Positions 7,116-14,299 of a stretch of 64,000 nucleotides of DNA are shown in pieces. The position numbers and the translations under genes are program-made. The notes beneath the pieces are model-generated. The model was not told the origin of the DNA and did not search any database. It saw only the letters and a list, made by a program, of their open reading frames with translations. The first letter of the stretch is position 1; the number at the start of each line of letters is the position of its first letter. The stretch is from Halorubrum salinarum (lineage in GTDB: Archaea > Halobacteriota > Halobacteria > Halobacteriales > Haloferacaceae), in assembly GCF_013267195.1 (NCBI RefSeq), contig NZ_CP053941.1, positions 372,001-436,000 on the forward strand, in the 5' to 3' direction.

Positions 7116-7312
7116 GCCGGTTCACCTCCGACACTCCGGCGTCGCTCGTCGAGGACAAACAGCGGCACGACCAGCCACAGGGCCGCGAGCCCGCCGACGG
7201 CTGCCCACACCTCGCTGGTGACCGCGTAGTACGCGGACCCAAGGAGGCAGAACGCAGCTGGGGGAGCGGCGATCCAGGTCATCGCGATGAGTTCGCGCAC
7301 CTGATCACTCAC
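7112..7312 (-). CDS. Small two-pass membrane protein
   Basis: The 66-residue protein has two hydrophobic stretches (about 8-28 and 34-53) and an arginine-rich tail. The start chosen is the GTG that overlaps the upstream stop by 8 bases; the longer frame upstream is a serine/threonine-rich shadow of the neighbouring gene. Function unknown. Confidence 0.6.
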   Translation of the reverse strand: MSDQVRELIAMTWIAAPPAAFCLLGSAYYAVTSEVWAAVGGLAALWLVVPLFVLDERRRSVGGEPA

Positions 7313-7898
7313 GCTCAACCACCCCTTCGAGTTCTTGCTCGAGTTCCTTTTCGAGCTCGTCCTCATCGATGTCGCCGTCGACGTAGCGCTCATGAACAGT
7401 CCGCTGATCGCCGCTATTCGAGTTGTCGACGTCGACTCCGAGGCGCCGAAGTGCGTACTCGATGATCTCGTTAGCCGACTCGGCCGCACCGAATATCGGG
7501 CCGCCCAGTCCGATGAAGGTCCCCAGCAAGCTCGGAAGCTCAGAACCGGGGGTTGGTGTGACGAAGGTTGTACTCACGATCCAGAAGAGGAGGAAGATGA
7601 GCGCGTGGTGACCGATGTCGAGCCTGTCTCGGAACACGTTCATGAACTTCTGGAACATCACTGAGACGGGGCGCATCCAAGCGAAGAAGGTGACCGTCAG
7701 AAACGCCCAGACCAGTGTGGGTAGGGCTTCCGCCCACTGCGGGAAGGCCCCGGTCTCGGCGCCGACAGCCAGCGCGGTCAGTGTGGCCAGCGCCCCGAAC
7801 GACACCGCGAGACTGTTCCATACTGCGTCATTCAACCTTGCCGTCGGTGGGTCAGCCTCAACGATACGATCCAACGCCGATGCCTCTTCGGCCGTCAT
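7305..7898 (-). CDS. Four-pass membrane protein with SHOCT-like tail
   Basis: The 197-residue protein has hydrophobic segments at about 27-46, 58-76, 97-113 and 120-138. A charged C-terminal tail from about 168 reads HERYVDGDIDEDELEKEL, which fits the SHOCT short C-terminal domain seen on many haloarchaeal membrane proteins and thought to support oligomerisation. It is the second gene of the membrane operon, and its start overlaps the upstream stop as ATGA. Confidence 0.75.
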   Translation of the reverse strand: MTAEEASALDRIVEADPPTARLNDAVWNSLAVSFGALATLTALAVGAETGAFPQWAEALPTLVWAFLTVTFFAWMRPVSVMFQKFMNVFRDRLDIGHHALIFLLFWIVSTTFVTPTPGSELPSLLGTFIGLGGPIFGAAESANEIIEYALRRLGVDVDNSNSGDQRTVHERYVDGDIDEDELEKELEQELEGVVERE

Positions 7899-8305
7899 GA
7901 CGCGACCACCTCTCGGAGCGCGACCACGGGATCGAGAGCCAGCACGGACGCCTGCGTCAGGACGATCGCGGTGATATGCGGCGGGTGCTGCTCGAGGGCG
8001 AGCTCGCCGACGAGCCAGATGGCGACCGCGAGCGACACCGAGGCGGCTTGGAGCCTGTCCCACCGCGTCCAGGGCTCGGCGCGGAGTGGGCTCTCACCGA
8101 AGGATGTCGAGATCTCGGCACCGGGCTCGGCGTAGTTCACCGCGTACACGCACGAGTGGATGGTGGTCCGAGTGACGAGGCCGGCGGACAGGCTCGTATC
8201 GACGAGCGCGCGGGCCCAGTCACCAACGGACATCGAGCGCGCGACCTCGATGTCGGCAGCGAGGTCGTCTCGCAGCTGACCGAGACGAGAGCCGGACTGG
8301 CTCAT
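7895..8305 (-). CDS. Membrane protein, first gene of the membrane operon
   Basis: The 136-residue protein has a helical, charged N-terminal domain and two hydrophobic segments (about 86-104 and 111-128). A clear ribosome site GGAGGT lies 6 bases before the ATG, which fits the first gene of an operon with a leader. It heads a run of seven coupled genes ending at 6170. No family is recognised. Confidence 0.7.
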   Translation of the reverse strand: MSQSGSRLGQLRDDLAADIEVARSMSVGDWARALVDTSLSAGLVTRTTIHSCVYAVNYAEPGAEISTSFGESPLRAEPWTRWDRLQAASVSLAVAIWLVGELALEQHPPHITAIVLTQASVLALDPVVALREVVAS

Positions 8306-8513
8306 CGGCTACCTCCAGATCGATCTCGATCTGCGGTTGATGTCGGTTCAGATCGGGCCGATTCTCCGCGTCGACCCACCCCCCGGGGTATCAGCGAGGA
8401 AGTGAGAATCCCCTTAGCGCACGATAACATATAGATATAGGGCGTCGACCATCTATCAATACATGATTTCTCGCTCCGGTCATGCGATTTCACCGCCGAG
8501 GATATCAACGGCC
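8306..8513 (-). promoter_or_regulatory. Promoter and leader of membrane operon
   Basis: On the minus strand a TATA-like string CCTATATCTATATG lies near 8428-8441, about 120 bases before the first gene, implying a leader of roughly 100 bases. The leader contains a short frame of about 23 codons from a GTG ending exactly at the gene start. It could be a leader peptide, but the coding evidence is weak. Confidence 0.45.
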
Positions 8514-9431
8514 TCATGAGGAGTACACCTCGCTAAATCGGTCCGCGTTGACGAGGTCAGAGATCCGTGGCTGGCTAAGCGCCTCGATGTCTCCGTCGGA
8601 GTCGCGCTCGGCGGCGCTGAGGACCTCCCCGATCTCGCTCTGGGTCATCCCGCACTGGTTCATCGCCCGAACGAGGTGGTACCGCGACTTCTTCGAGCAC
8701 TTGTTCCAGTAGTTCTTCTTCAGCTCCTCGACCTCGCGGCGGTGGACGTACTTGTTCTCCGTCCGCTCCTGGTCGCGCTCGACCTTCATCTGGTCCAGCT
8801 TCTGGAACTCGGGATGCCAGTCGAGGATGGGCCACGAGATGGTCTCGACCCGCGTCTTGTAGTTGCTCTCGTAGTGCTCGTTGTTCCGCAGTCGGTAGAC
8901 CTTCGCCTCGCCCTTCGGGCGCCCCTCGGGCGTCTCCTGTGCCTGTATCCAGTAGTCGGCGCTGTCGCCGCCGATCCGGTCGTCGACCCAGCCTTTCGAG
9001 GGCGCCGTCATCATCCCGAACACCTGCCGGTATCGCTTCTCGGCGAACGCCTGACTCAGTTCGACGTTGTCGCTCGACGTCGCTCTGCGGGAGTCGGCCG
9101 CGCGCTGGACCTCGTCGAGCAGCAGCACCGAGCCCGGCGGGACCTCGTCGTACATCACCTCGTACTCTCGGGGAGAGAACGTCGCCTTCTCGCTGTCCCA
9201 CCAGGACATGTCCCAGAGCATCGCGAGGGCGAAAGCCAGCGTCGTCTTTCCGACGCCGGTCTCCGCGGCGGCTGTCACGATGACGTGCATATCCCGGTTC
9301 GACGTGAGCCGGGCGAGGAACTCGTGGAAGAGCTTCGACTCGGTGAACCCGGGGTACTCTGCCCAGATGTCGACTGGCGACTTCACGTCGCCGTCGAAGT
9401 TCTCTACGCCTCGAGATTCTCTTGACGCCAT
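8514..9431 (-). CDS. P-loop ATPase with C-terminal HTH (Zot/assembly-ATPase-like)
   Basis: This 305-residue NTPase has Walker A ETGVGKTT at 57-64 and Walker B SVLLLDEVQ at 101-109, followed by a possible sensor segment (GMMTAPSKGW). A charged coiled region spans about 205-245, and the C-terminal 50 residues contain a helix-turn-helix-like stretch (MTQSEIGEVL ... SQPRISDLV). The overall pattern resembles ATPases used for DNA transfer or virion assembly in small viruses and plasmids, such as the Zot/pI class. It has no VirB4, HerA or terminase nuclease features. It has a good ribosome site (GGAGGTGG, 4 bases before ATG) inside the end of the upstream gene, and lies next to the envelope-protein cluster. 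Confidence 0.7.
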   Translation of the reverse strand: MASRESRGVENFDGDVKSPVDIWAEYPGFTESKLFHEFLARLTSNRDMHVIVTAAAETGVGKTTLAFALAMLWDMSWWDSEKATFSPREYEVMYDEVPPGSVLLLDEVQRAADSRRATSSDNVELSQAFAEKRYRQVFGMMTAPSKGWVDDRIGGDSADYWIQAQETPEGRPKGEAKVYRLRNNEHYESNYKTRVETISWPILDWHPEFQKLDQMKVERDQERTENKYVHRREVEELKKNYWNKCSKKSRYHLVRAMNQCGMTQSEIGEVLSAAERDSDGDIEALSQPRISDLVNADRFSEVYSS

Positions 9432-9898
9432 TGTTCCACCTCCTTCATGAGGTCCTCGTCAATCTCCGTCCGGTGCGTCGACTTCGACGTCGTCGCGGTA
9501 AATCCGAGCTCGTCGGCGATGTCCTCGAGACGTCGGATAACCCGCACGAGTTGCTCGGGATCGACCGCGAGGATGGCGGGCTTCTGGACCGCCCGGCTGT
9601 TCCCGTTCCGGCGCGGCGACGGCTCTTCGACGGTGACGACCTCGTTCTGCTTCTGCTCGATCCAGTGGATGTCTCGCTCCTCCCACGAGGGATCGAGCGA
9701 GTCCTCTTCGCGATACTTGTGAAGCACCTCCCGATAGCCGAGAGCGCGCTCGGCGAGCTCGCGGACCACGTCGTCGGGAACCGGCATCGGACTGAGCTTG
9801 AACCGTCGGTACTCCCGGACGGCGGAGAGGGCGGCCATTTCGTGGTCGTAGATGATCTGCTTCGGCCGCCGATCTCCCTCGTCGGCCTGCTCACTCAT
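9404..9898 (-). CDS. Hypothetical helical protein upstream of the ATPase
   Basis: The 164-residue soluble, charged protein is probably mostly helical and has no recognised family. The start (MSEQADEGD) overlaps the AbrB-like gene's stop by 8 bases, and its end overlaps the ATPase start by 28 bases. This coupling suggests it works with the ATPase, perhaps as an adaptor. The longer frame extends into the upstream gene and was rejected. Confidence 0.65.
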   Translation of the reverse strand: MSEQADEGDRRPKQIIYDHEMAALSAVREYRRFKLSPMPVPDDVVRELAERALGYREVLHKYREEDSLDPSWEERDIHWIEQKQNEVVTVEEPSPRRNGNSRAVQKPAILAVDPEQLVRVIRRLEDIADELGFTATTSKSTHRTEIDEDLMKEVEQWRQENLEA

Positions 9899-10115
9899 CG
9901 TCGAACCCGATCCAGATTCCGTCGGAGTACGTCGCGACACGCAGTTCGTCGCCCTTACTGATGCCGTGGGTGTCCCGAACGTACCCGGTGAGGTTCACGT
10001 ACAGACTCGATCCGAGCTTCTGTACGGTCCGTTCCTGCTCGTTGAGCGGAGAGTCTCCGCCGCCCCCGTCACGCCGGAGCGCTTGGAGGCCGTCAGCCTC
10101 TGGGTCTCGTCCCAT
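9891..10115 (-). CDS. AbrB/SpoVT-like DNA-binding protein
   Basis: The 74-residue protein ends in an AbrB-like swapped-hairpin pattern: RTVQKLGSSLYVNLTGYV followed by GISKGDELRV. This family binds DNA as dimers and often autoregulates. The N-terminal 27 residues are loosely structured. It is the first gene of the ATPase operon and lies directly across a 114-bp intergenic region from the envelope cluster, so control of both directions is plausible. Confidence 0.75.
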   Translation of the reverse strand: MGRDPEADGLQALRRDGGGGDSPLNEQERTVQKLGSSLYVNLTGYVRDTHGISKGDELRVATYSDGIWIGFDDE

Positions 10116-10229
10116 GAGCCGGCGGTTTCGTCTACCCCATTTAAATCTAAACTAATGTTTAAACACCGACTCAAACAGAGATTCATACTTTCCAGTTCGG
10201 TTAACCCAACCGGACAGATAGCGCGATTC
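10116..10229. promoter_or_regulatory. Divergent promoter between ATPase operon and envelope cluster
   Basis: In this short region an AT-rich stretch with ATTTAAATC and TGTTTAAAC (about 10138-10163) can supply TATA elements in both directions. There is a GGTTAACC palindrome at about 10199-10206. The AbrB-like gene starts at its left end, so it may be the operator of that regulator. Confidence 0.5.
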
Positions 10230-10664
10230 ATGGCATCTACAGCCATGAACTCCGGGATGGCGGATCCGCCGGCGTCGCCGGGCAACCCGACGGAGCAGAG
10301 TGTTACTGACCGCGTCGCTGACGCGTCCGAGCAGGTGGCCGACAACCTCGAGGACTACCAGCGAGAGGTGACCTTCCAGGCGGACGTAGCCTCCGATGAG
10401 TTCGTCCGGCGGGCCGGACTCGAACGGCTCGACCAGATGATGTCGGGGATGATCAATGAGATCGTCGGCGGCATCTTCGCGATCGCCCTCGGTCTCGTTC
10501 TCCTGAACCAGCTGTTCCAGGTCAGCATCGTGAACACCAGCGACGGTGCCTTCTCGGGGACTTTCGACACCGTCGAGAGCGTCGGCGGCGCGGCGCTGAC
10601 GTTCGCCGTCCTCGGCATGCTGGCGCTCGCCGGCGGCACCGCCGTCCGAATGTTCCGGACCTAA
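10230..10664 (+). CDS. Small membrane protein, paralogue A
   Basis: The protein has about 144 residues; ATGs at 10245 and 10257 are alternatives. A soluble N-terminal half precedes a helix ERLDQMMSGMINEIVGG and two hydrophobic segments, one reading FAIALGLVLLNQLF and one near the end reading FAVLGMLALAGGTAVRMF. The C-terminal 85 residues are nearly the same as in the next gene, so this is a tandem duplication with diverged N-termini and loop. It is the first gene of a 14-gene cluster and may be a major envelope protein. Confidence 0.75.
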   Translation: MASTAMNSGMADPPASPGNPTEQSVTDRVADASEQVADNLEDYQREVTFQADVASDEFVRRAGLERLDQMMSGMINEIVGGIFAIALGLVLLNQLFQVSIVNTSDGAFSGTFDTVESVGGAALTFAVLGMLALAGGTAVRMFRT

Positions 10665-10666
10665 TC

Positions 10667-11080
10667 ATGTCGGTCCGTTCCGCATCTGCCTCGGTGGCGA
10701 CGACGGCGGTCGAGCAGACTGAAACGACGGCTGTGACGGCGGTCGAGCAGGCCGAAACGACGGCTGCGACGGCCAGCGTTGAGGGCCACAAAGCGGCAGA
10801 GCAAGCGATCGAGGGAACGCGAGTCGAGCGACTCGACCAGATGATGTCGGGGATGATCAACGAGATCGTCGGCGGCATCTTCGCGATCGCCCTCGGCCTC
10901 GTCCTCCTGAACCAGCTGTTCAGCATCGGGATCATCGAGACGGAGAACGGCTCGTACACCGGGCCGTTCGGTAACGTCTTCGGCACGATTGAATCGGTCG
11001 GCGGCGCAGCGCTGACGTTCGCTGTCCTCGGCATGCTGGCGCTCGCCGGAGGAACGGCAGTTCGAATGTTCCGGACCTAG
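10667..11080 (+). CDS. Small membrane protein, paralogue B
   Basis: This 137-residue paralogue of the preceding gene shares the helix DQMMSGMINEIVGG, both membrane segments and the C-terminal MFRT. The N-terminal 50 residues differ and form a repetitive threonine/alanine/glutamate helix (VEQTETTAVTAVEQAETT). The exposed loop between the membrane segments also differs. The start lies two bases after the upstream stop. Two copies with diverged loops suggest partner subunits of one assembly. Confidence 0.75.
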   Translation: MSVRSASASVATTAVEQTETTAVTAVEQAETTAATASVEGHKAAEQAIEGTRVERLDQMMSGMINEIVGGIFAIALGLVLLNQLFSIGIIETENGSYTGPFGNVFGTIESVGGAALTFAVLGMLALAGGTAVRMFRT

Positions 11081-11160
11081 CGGTCCGGCAGTCGCTTCTT
11101 TCCACACATGCGCGCTCAGAGGCCACAACTACAATTCGAGAATCGACCGAGGTGGTGGCC

Positions 11161-11637
11161 GTGAGCGACCGCGCCGCCGCTTCGACCATCTCCCTGCTGG
11201 CGCTCGCCGTGATGCTGGTGCTGTTCGTCCCGGCGCTGTCCGCGTCGATGGGCTCGACCGCCCAGTCCGACGCGGGCGAGCTCGCGGCGAACGTCACCGG
11301 TGAGAGCATCACCATCGACTACGACGAGCCCCAGTCGGTCGCGGAGCGCGGGGACGCGTACAGCGAGACGGTCACAGTCCGGGACGCGAACGGGACGCGC
11401 CTCGAGGCCGGCACCGACTACCGCTGGAACGACCGCACGGGCGAGCTCGAATGGCTCGCCAGTGACGAGACGATCGAGGGCGAGAGCGGGGAGATCGACT
11501 ACCGCGCGCTCGACGCGCCGGCGCAGTCGGAGACGAGCCAAGAGTTCCTCGTCCCGTTCACGACCGCGCTCCCGTGGTTGCTGCTGTTCGTCGCGGGGCT
11601 TCTCGGGCTCAAGCTGGCCGACGAGGGGTGGTCCTGA
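11161..11637 (+). CDS. Membrane-anchored surface protein
   Basis: The 158-residue protein has an N-terminal hydrophobic segment (about 8-29) that may be a signal anchor. A strand-rich exterior domain of about 90 residues (with N-glycosylation sequons NVT and NGT) follows, and then a second membrane segment near the end (about 133-150). I chose the GTG at 11161 because GAGGTGG lies just upstream; GTG codons at 11152 and 11155 are alternatives. The stop overlaps the next start as TGATG. No family is recognised. Confidence 0.7.
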   Translation: MSDRAAASTISLLALAVMLVLFVPALSASMGSTAQSDAGELAANVTGESITIDYDEPQSVAERGDAYSETVTVRDANGTRLEAGTDYRWNDRTGELEWLASDETIEGESGEIDYRALDAPAQSETSQEFLVPFTTALPWLLLFVAGLLGLKLADEGWS

Positions 11638-11957
11638 TGTGGGTCGCCTTCTGGCTGGCGCTGGCGCTGTTCGCGAGCGGAGCGACGTACTCGTACGCGA
11701 TCGGCGCGCCGAAGCGTCGCGTCTACCTGACGACCGCGTCGGCCTCGGCCGCGTGGGGGATCCTCGCGATCACGGCGCCCGCGGTGTTCACGCTGACCGA
11801 GACCGGCGAGACGGTCCCGGTCGGCGCGCCGCTCGAACTCCAGCTCTTCGTCACGGGGATGGCGGTGTTCAGCCTGCTCGTCCTCGTGCTCTACTACCTC
11901 GGTCTCTACCCCCCGGAATCGAACGCGAACGACCCGACTGAACCAGACAGATCATGA
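11637..11957 (+). CDS. Three-pass membrane protein
   Basis: The 106-residue protein has hydrophobic segments at about 2-20, 32-52 and 66-87 and a short polar tail. It starts at the ATG overlapping the upstream stop, and its own stop overlaps the next start. The role is unknown; it is part of the envelope cluster. Confidence 0.7.
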   Translation: MWVAFWLALALFASGATYSYAIGAPKRRVYLTTASASAAWGILAITAPAVFTLTETGETVPVGAPLELQLFVTGMAVFSLLVLVLYYLGLYPPESNANDPTEPDRS

Positions 11958-12535
11958 GTCAGAAACAGATGGAACGACCGGACCTCGACGACCGGACAGC
12001 ATCGGCAGTCAAACAGGAAGGCGAGCGAGTCGGCATCCAGCAACAGCAGTCCGAGGTTGCCCAGCGGAAGTTCAACCCGGGCTTCTACGCCGAGATCGCG
12101 GACCCAGACACGGACACCTCAGTCTGGGACTGGATCCAGGCGGAAGTCGGACCGGTTCTCGCGAAGCCGCAGATCCTCGGCGACCGCGAGCGCTCGTTCG
12201 TCGAGAAGAGCGAGCTGCTTGACGCGAACAAAGCGGAGCGGATCATCGCCGAGAGCGAACCCGGCCGACTCCTGAAGAAGAACCCGGAGCTTCACGCCTT
12301 CTGGCAGGGCGTCGCGGGGACCGACGCCGAGGGGTACAACGCGCCGATCGAACACCACGACGAGAAGCGCGTCATCAGGGATGCCTTGGAGCTGGCGACG
12401 ACGCGGAAGAGCCTCTCGGTCAACGGCCGCGGGCTCGACGCGCTCACCAAGGCGACGACGGAGACGAACGTCCGGAAGGACAGCGAACAGGAGAAGAAGA
12501 GCATGCGCGAGCGGCTTACGGGGGTGACCCGATAG
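11954..12535 (+). CDS. Soluble hypothetical protein of the envelope cluster
   Basis: The 193-residue charged protein has no membrane segments. It contains long predicted helices (about 55-110 and 130-190). Being the soluble product amid membrane proteins, it may act on the inner face of the assembly or bind DNA. The start overlaps the upstream stop as ATGA and its stop abuts the next start. No family is recognised. Confidence 0.7.
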   Translation: MSQKQMERPDLDDRTASAVKQEGERVGIQQQQSEVAQRKFNPGFYAEIADPDTDTSVWDWIQAEVGPVLAKPQILGDRERSFVEKSELLDANKAERIIAESEPGRLLKKNPELHAFWQGVAGTDAEGYNAPIEHHDEKRVIRDALELATTRKSLSVNGRGLDALTKATTETNVRKDSEQEKKSMRERLTGVTR

Positions 12536-13657
12536 ATGACCGACGACTTCGACGACGACCTCATCGACGACGACATCCTGGACGAATCGGACGACGAACG
12601 AGAAGTGCGGAGTGCCGACCCCGACGACTCGGGCGGCTTCGACGCCACCGAGAGCGCGACATCCGCCCGCGACAGCATCGCGGAAAGCGCCTCGACGGCG
12701 CGCGATGGGATCTCCGACGCACGAGAGGCCCTTGAACCGAGGGCGAGAGCAGCCGGCGAGCGTGTCGGAGAACTCTCCGGACGCGCACTCGGGGCGTCTA
12801 TCGCGTTCCTCGTTTCGATGGCGTCGGCGCTGGTGTACACTGTGACGAAGTTCTTGCCGTTTATCGGTGAGAAGTTCTGGAAGAGCGCGATTGAGACCTG
12901 CGTCGTCCGCTACCAGAAGGCGGCGGGCGCGGACGTCGTGAACTTCGTGTTTCGTGAGCAGGGGAAGGTTGAGCCCGTCGCGACGAAGTGGCACGAGGGC
13001 GAGGACACCGGAGAGAAGCCGGGGTGGAAGGCCGTCGGTGAAGAGAAGGTGTGGGACCCCGGCGCCGAGGGTCGCGGTGTCGAGCGGCTCGGAAAGGCCG
13101 ACGTGATATTCAGCGACGAGGCCGCGTGGCACACCGCGGACCCGCTGAAGATGCGCGTCTCCGAGGCGCTCGACCTCGAGAACGTCGAGCCGCTGGTGAC
13201 GAACGCGACGCTCCAGCAGAACATCATCTCGGCCAACACCAACGGAGACGGGAAGGCCGCGATGGCTGACGGCGGCGCGCAGGCCGGTCCGATCACGCTC
13301 GACCCGCACCAGCACCAGGCGTTCGACGATTTCGCCATCGACCTGTCTCCCGACAATCCGGCCGCGGACGGGATGCGCATCTCCGGACGGAAGTACAAGG
13401 AGATGGACCTGACGAAGACCTCCGCCGAGGAGATGAAGAACCAGGAGACCCGGGGCTTCCTCGCGGGACGTGCCGGGACGGACAACAAGTCGCTGCTGCT
13501 GAAGATCGTCCTCGCGGCGTTCGGCTTCGTTCTCCTGTGGGAATTCGGTCCGAACATCCTTGCCGCGATCTTCGGCGAGAGCGCGGCCAACCTGAGCGGC
13601 GGCGCGAACATCCCGCTGATGCTCGACGCGACGACGACGCTGATGGGGGTGGCCTGA
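12536..13657 (+). CDS. Membrane protein with central soluble domain
   Basis: The 373-residue protein has a very acidic N-terminus (about 1-35) and an alanine/serine-rich amphipathic helix (36-80). A membrane segment follows at about 85-110, then a soluble domain of about 200 residues, then a second membrane segment at about 322-348 near the C-terminus. The soluble domain includes a cysteine near 122 and the stretch ITLDPHQHQAFDDF. With two anchors it could form a loop on the outside or a matrix-like layer inside. No family is recognised. Confidence 0.7.
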   Translation: MTDDFDDDLIDDDILDESDDEREVRSADPDDSGGFDATESATSARDSIAESASTARDGISDAREALEPRARAAGERVGELSGRALGASIAFLVSMASALVYTVTKFLPFIGEKFWKSAIETCVVRYQKAAGADVVNFVFREQGKVEPVATKWHEGEDTGEKPGWKAVGEEKVWDPGAEGRGVERLGKADVIFSDEAAWHTADPLKMRVSEALDLENVEPLVTNATLQQNIISANTNGDGKAAMADGGAQAGPITLDPHQHQAFDDFAIDLSPDNPAADGMRISGRKYKEMDLTKTSAEEMKNQETRGFLAGRAGTDNKSLLLKIVLAAFGFVLLWEFGPNILAAIFGESAANLSGGANIPLMLDATTTLMGVA

Positions 13658-13695
13658 TGATCGCGTCCGCTGACCGAGACAGAGGTGGGTAGCCC

Positions 13696-13941
13696 GTGTA
13701 CGGCTACTACTTCAAGGGAGCCCTACTCATCGGCGTCGCGGTCCTGCTCGCGCTGTTCGTCGAGCCGATCATCGGCGAGCAGGCGGCGATCATGGCGATG
13801 GCACCGGGCGGCGAGGAGACAGCCGTCTACCGGTACGCCACGGCGGTCGGGGACAGCCTGCTCCTGTTCCTCCTGCTCGGTGTAGTCGCTCTCATACTCG
13901 CCGCGGCGCTCGTCGAGCGCGAGCTCGGCGGAGGTGTATGA
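13696..13941 (+). CDS. Small two-pass membrane protein
   Basis: The 81-residue protein has hydrophobic segments at about 7-26 and 53-73. It starts at GTG with GAGGTGG about 7 bases upstream. A frame of 11 codons (13657-13692) lies between it and the previous gene and is probably not real. The stop overlaps the next gene's start. Confidence 0.65.
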   Translation: MYGYYFKGALLIGVAVLLALFVEPIIGEQAAIMAMAPGGEETAVYRYATAVGDSLLLFLLLGVVALILAAALVERELGGGV

Positions 13942-14201
13942 TGAGCCAGATCCGCCGGATGGTGTTCTCCATCGAGGGCGTCATCACCGCCGGCTTCGCG
14001 GCGATCATGTGGGTCTGGGCGCAGCCTTACCTCGGCGACATCGTGAACCAGTTCGAGGGCCCGTTCAGTTCGACGTGGGACACGCTGAACCTCGTCGTCC
14101 CGGTCACGATCGGCGCGTACTACATCATCTACATCGGGTACGTGATCTGGGGTCCCGTCGAGCAGGAACGCGCCCGCCAGACGGCACGGAGGGGACCATG
14201 A
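13941..14201 (+). CDS. Small two-pass membrane protein
   Basis: The 86-residue protein has hydrophobic segments at about 10-29 and 48-70 and a basic tail. Two adjacent ATG codons exist; the second is better spaced from GGAGGT at 13930-13935. The extramembrane loop has QFEGPFSSTWDTLN, similar in feel to the loops of the paralogous pair at the start of the cluster, though not clearly homologous. Confidence 0.65.
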   Translation: MSQIRRMVFSIEGVITAGFAAIMWVWAQPYLGDIVNQFEGPFSSTWDTLNLVVPVTIGAYYIIYIGYVIWGPVEQERARQTARRGP

Positions 14202-14299
14202 CGCCGGAAGACCTGGAGCGTCTCCGAGATCGTGAGCTTCGCGACGCTCACGAGGACGCGAAGAACACCGTCGCGGCTCGAGCGGAGGTCGGAGACTAA
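14198..14299 (+). CDS. 33-residue charged miniprotein
   Basis: The frame starts at an ATG overlapping the upstream stop and ends with TAATG overlapping the start of the spike candidate. The product is a highly charged single helix (DLERLRDRELRDAHED). The double overlap suggests it is translated, either as a real small protein or as a coupling device for the next gene. It is too short to assign. Confidence 0.5.
   Translation: MTPEDLERLRDRELRDAHEDAKNTVAARAEVGD

Noticed and set aside
8302-8517. 71-codon frame upstream of the membrane operon
   Set aside because: It would begin upstream of the likely promoter and its composition is not haloarchaeal protein-like. Only a leader peptide of about 23 codons remains possible.
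13657-13692. 11-codon frame between two envelope genes
   Set aside because: Too short to support, although it overlaps the upstream stop.
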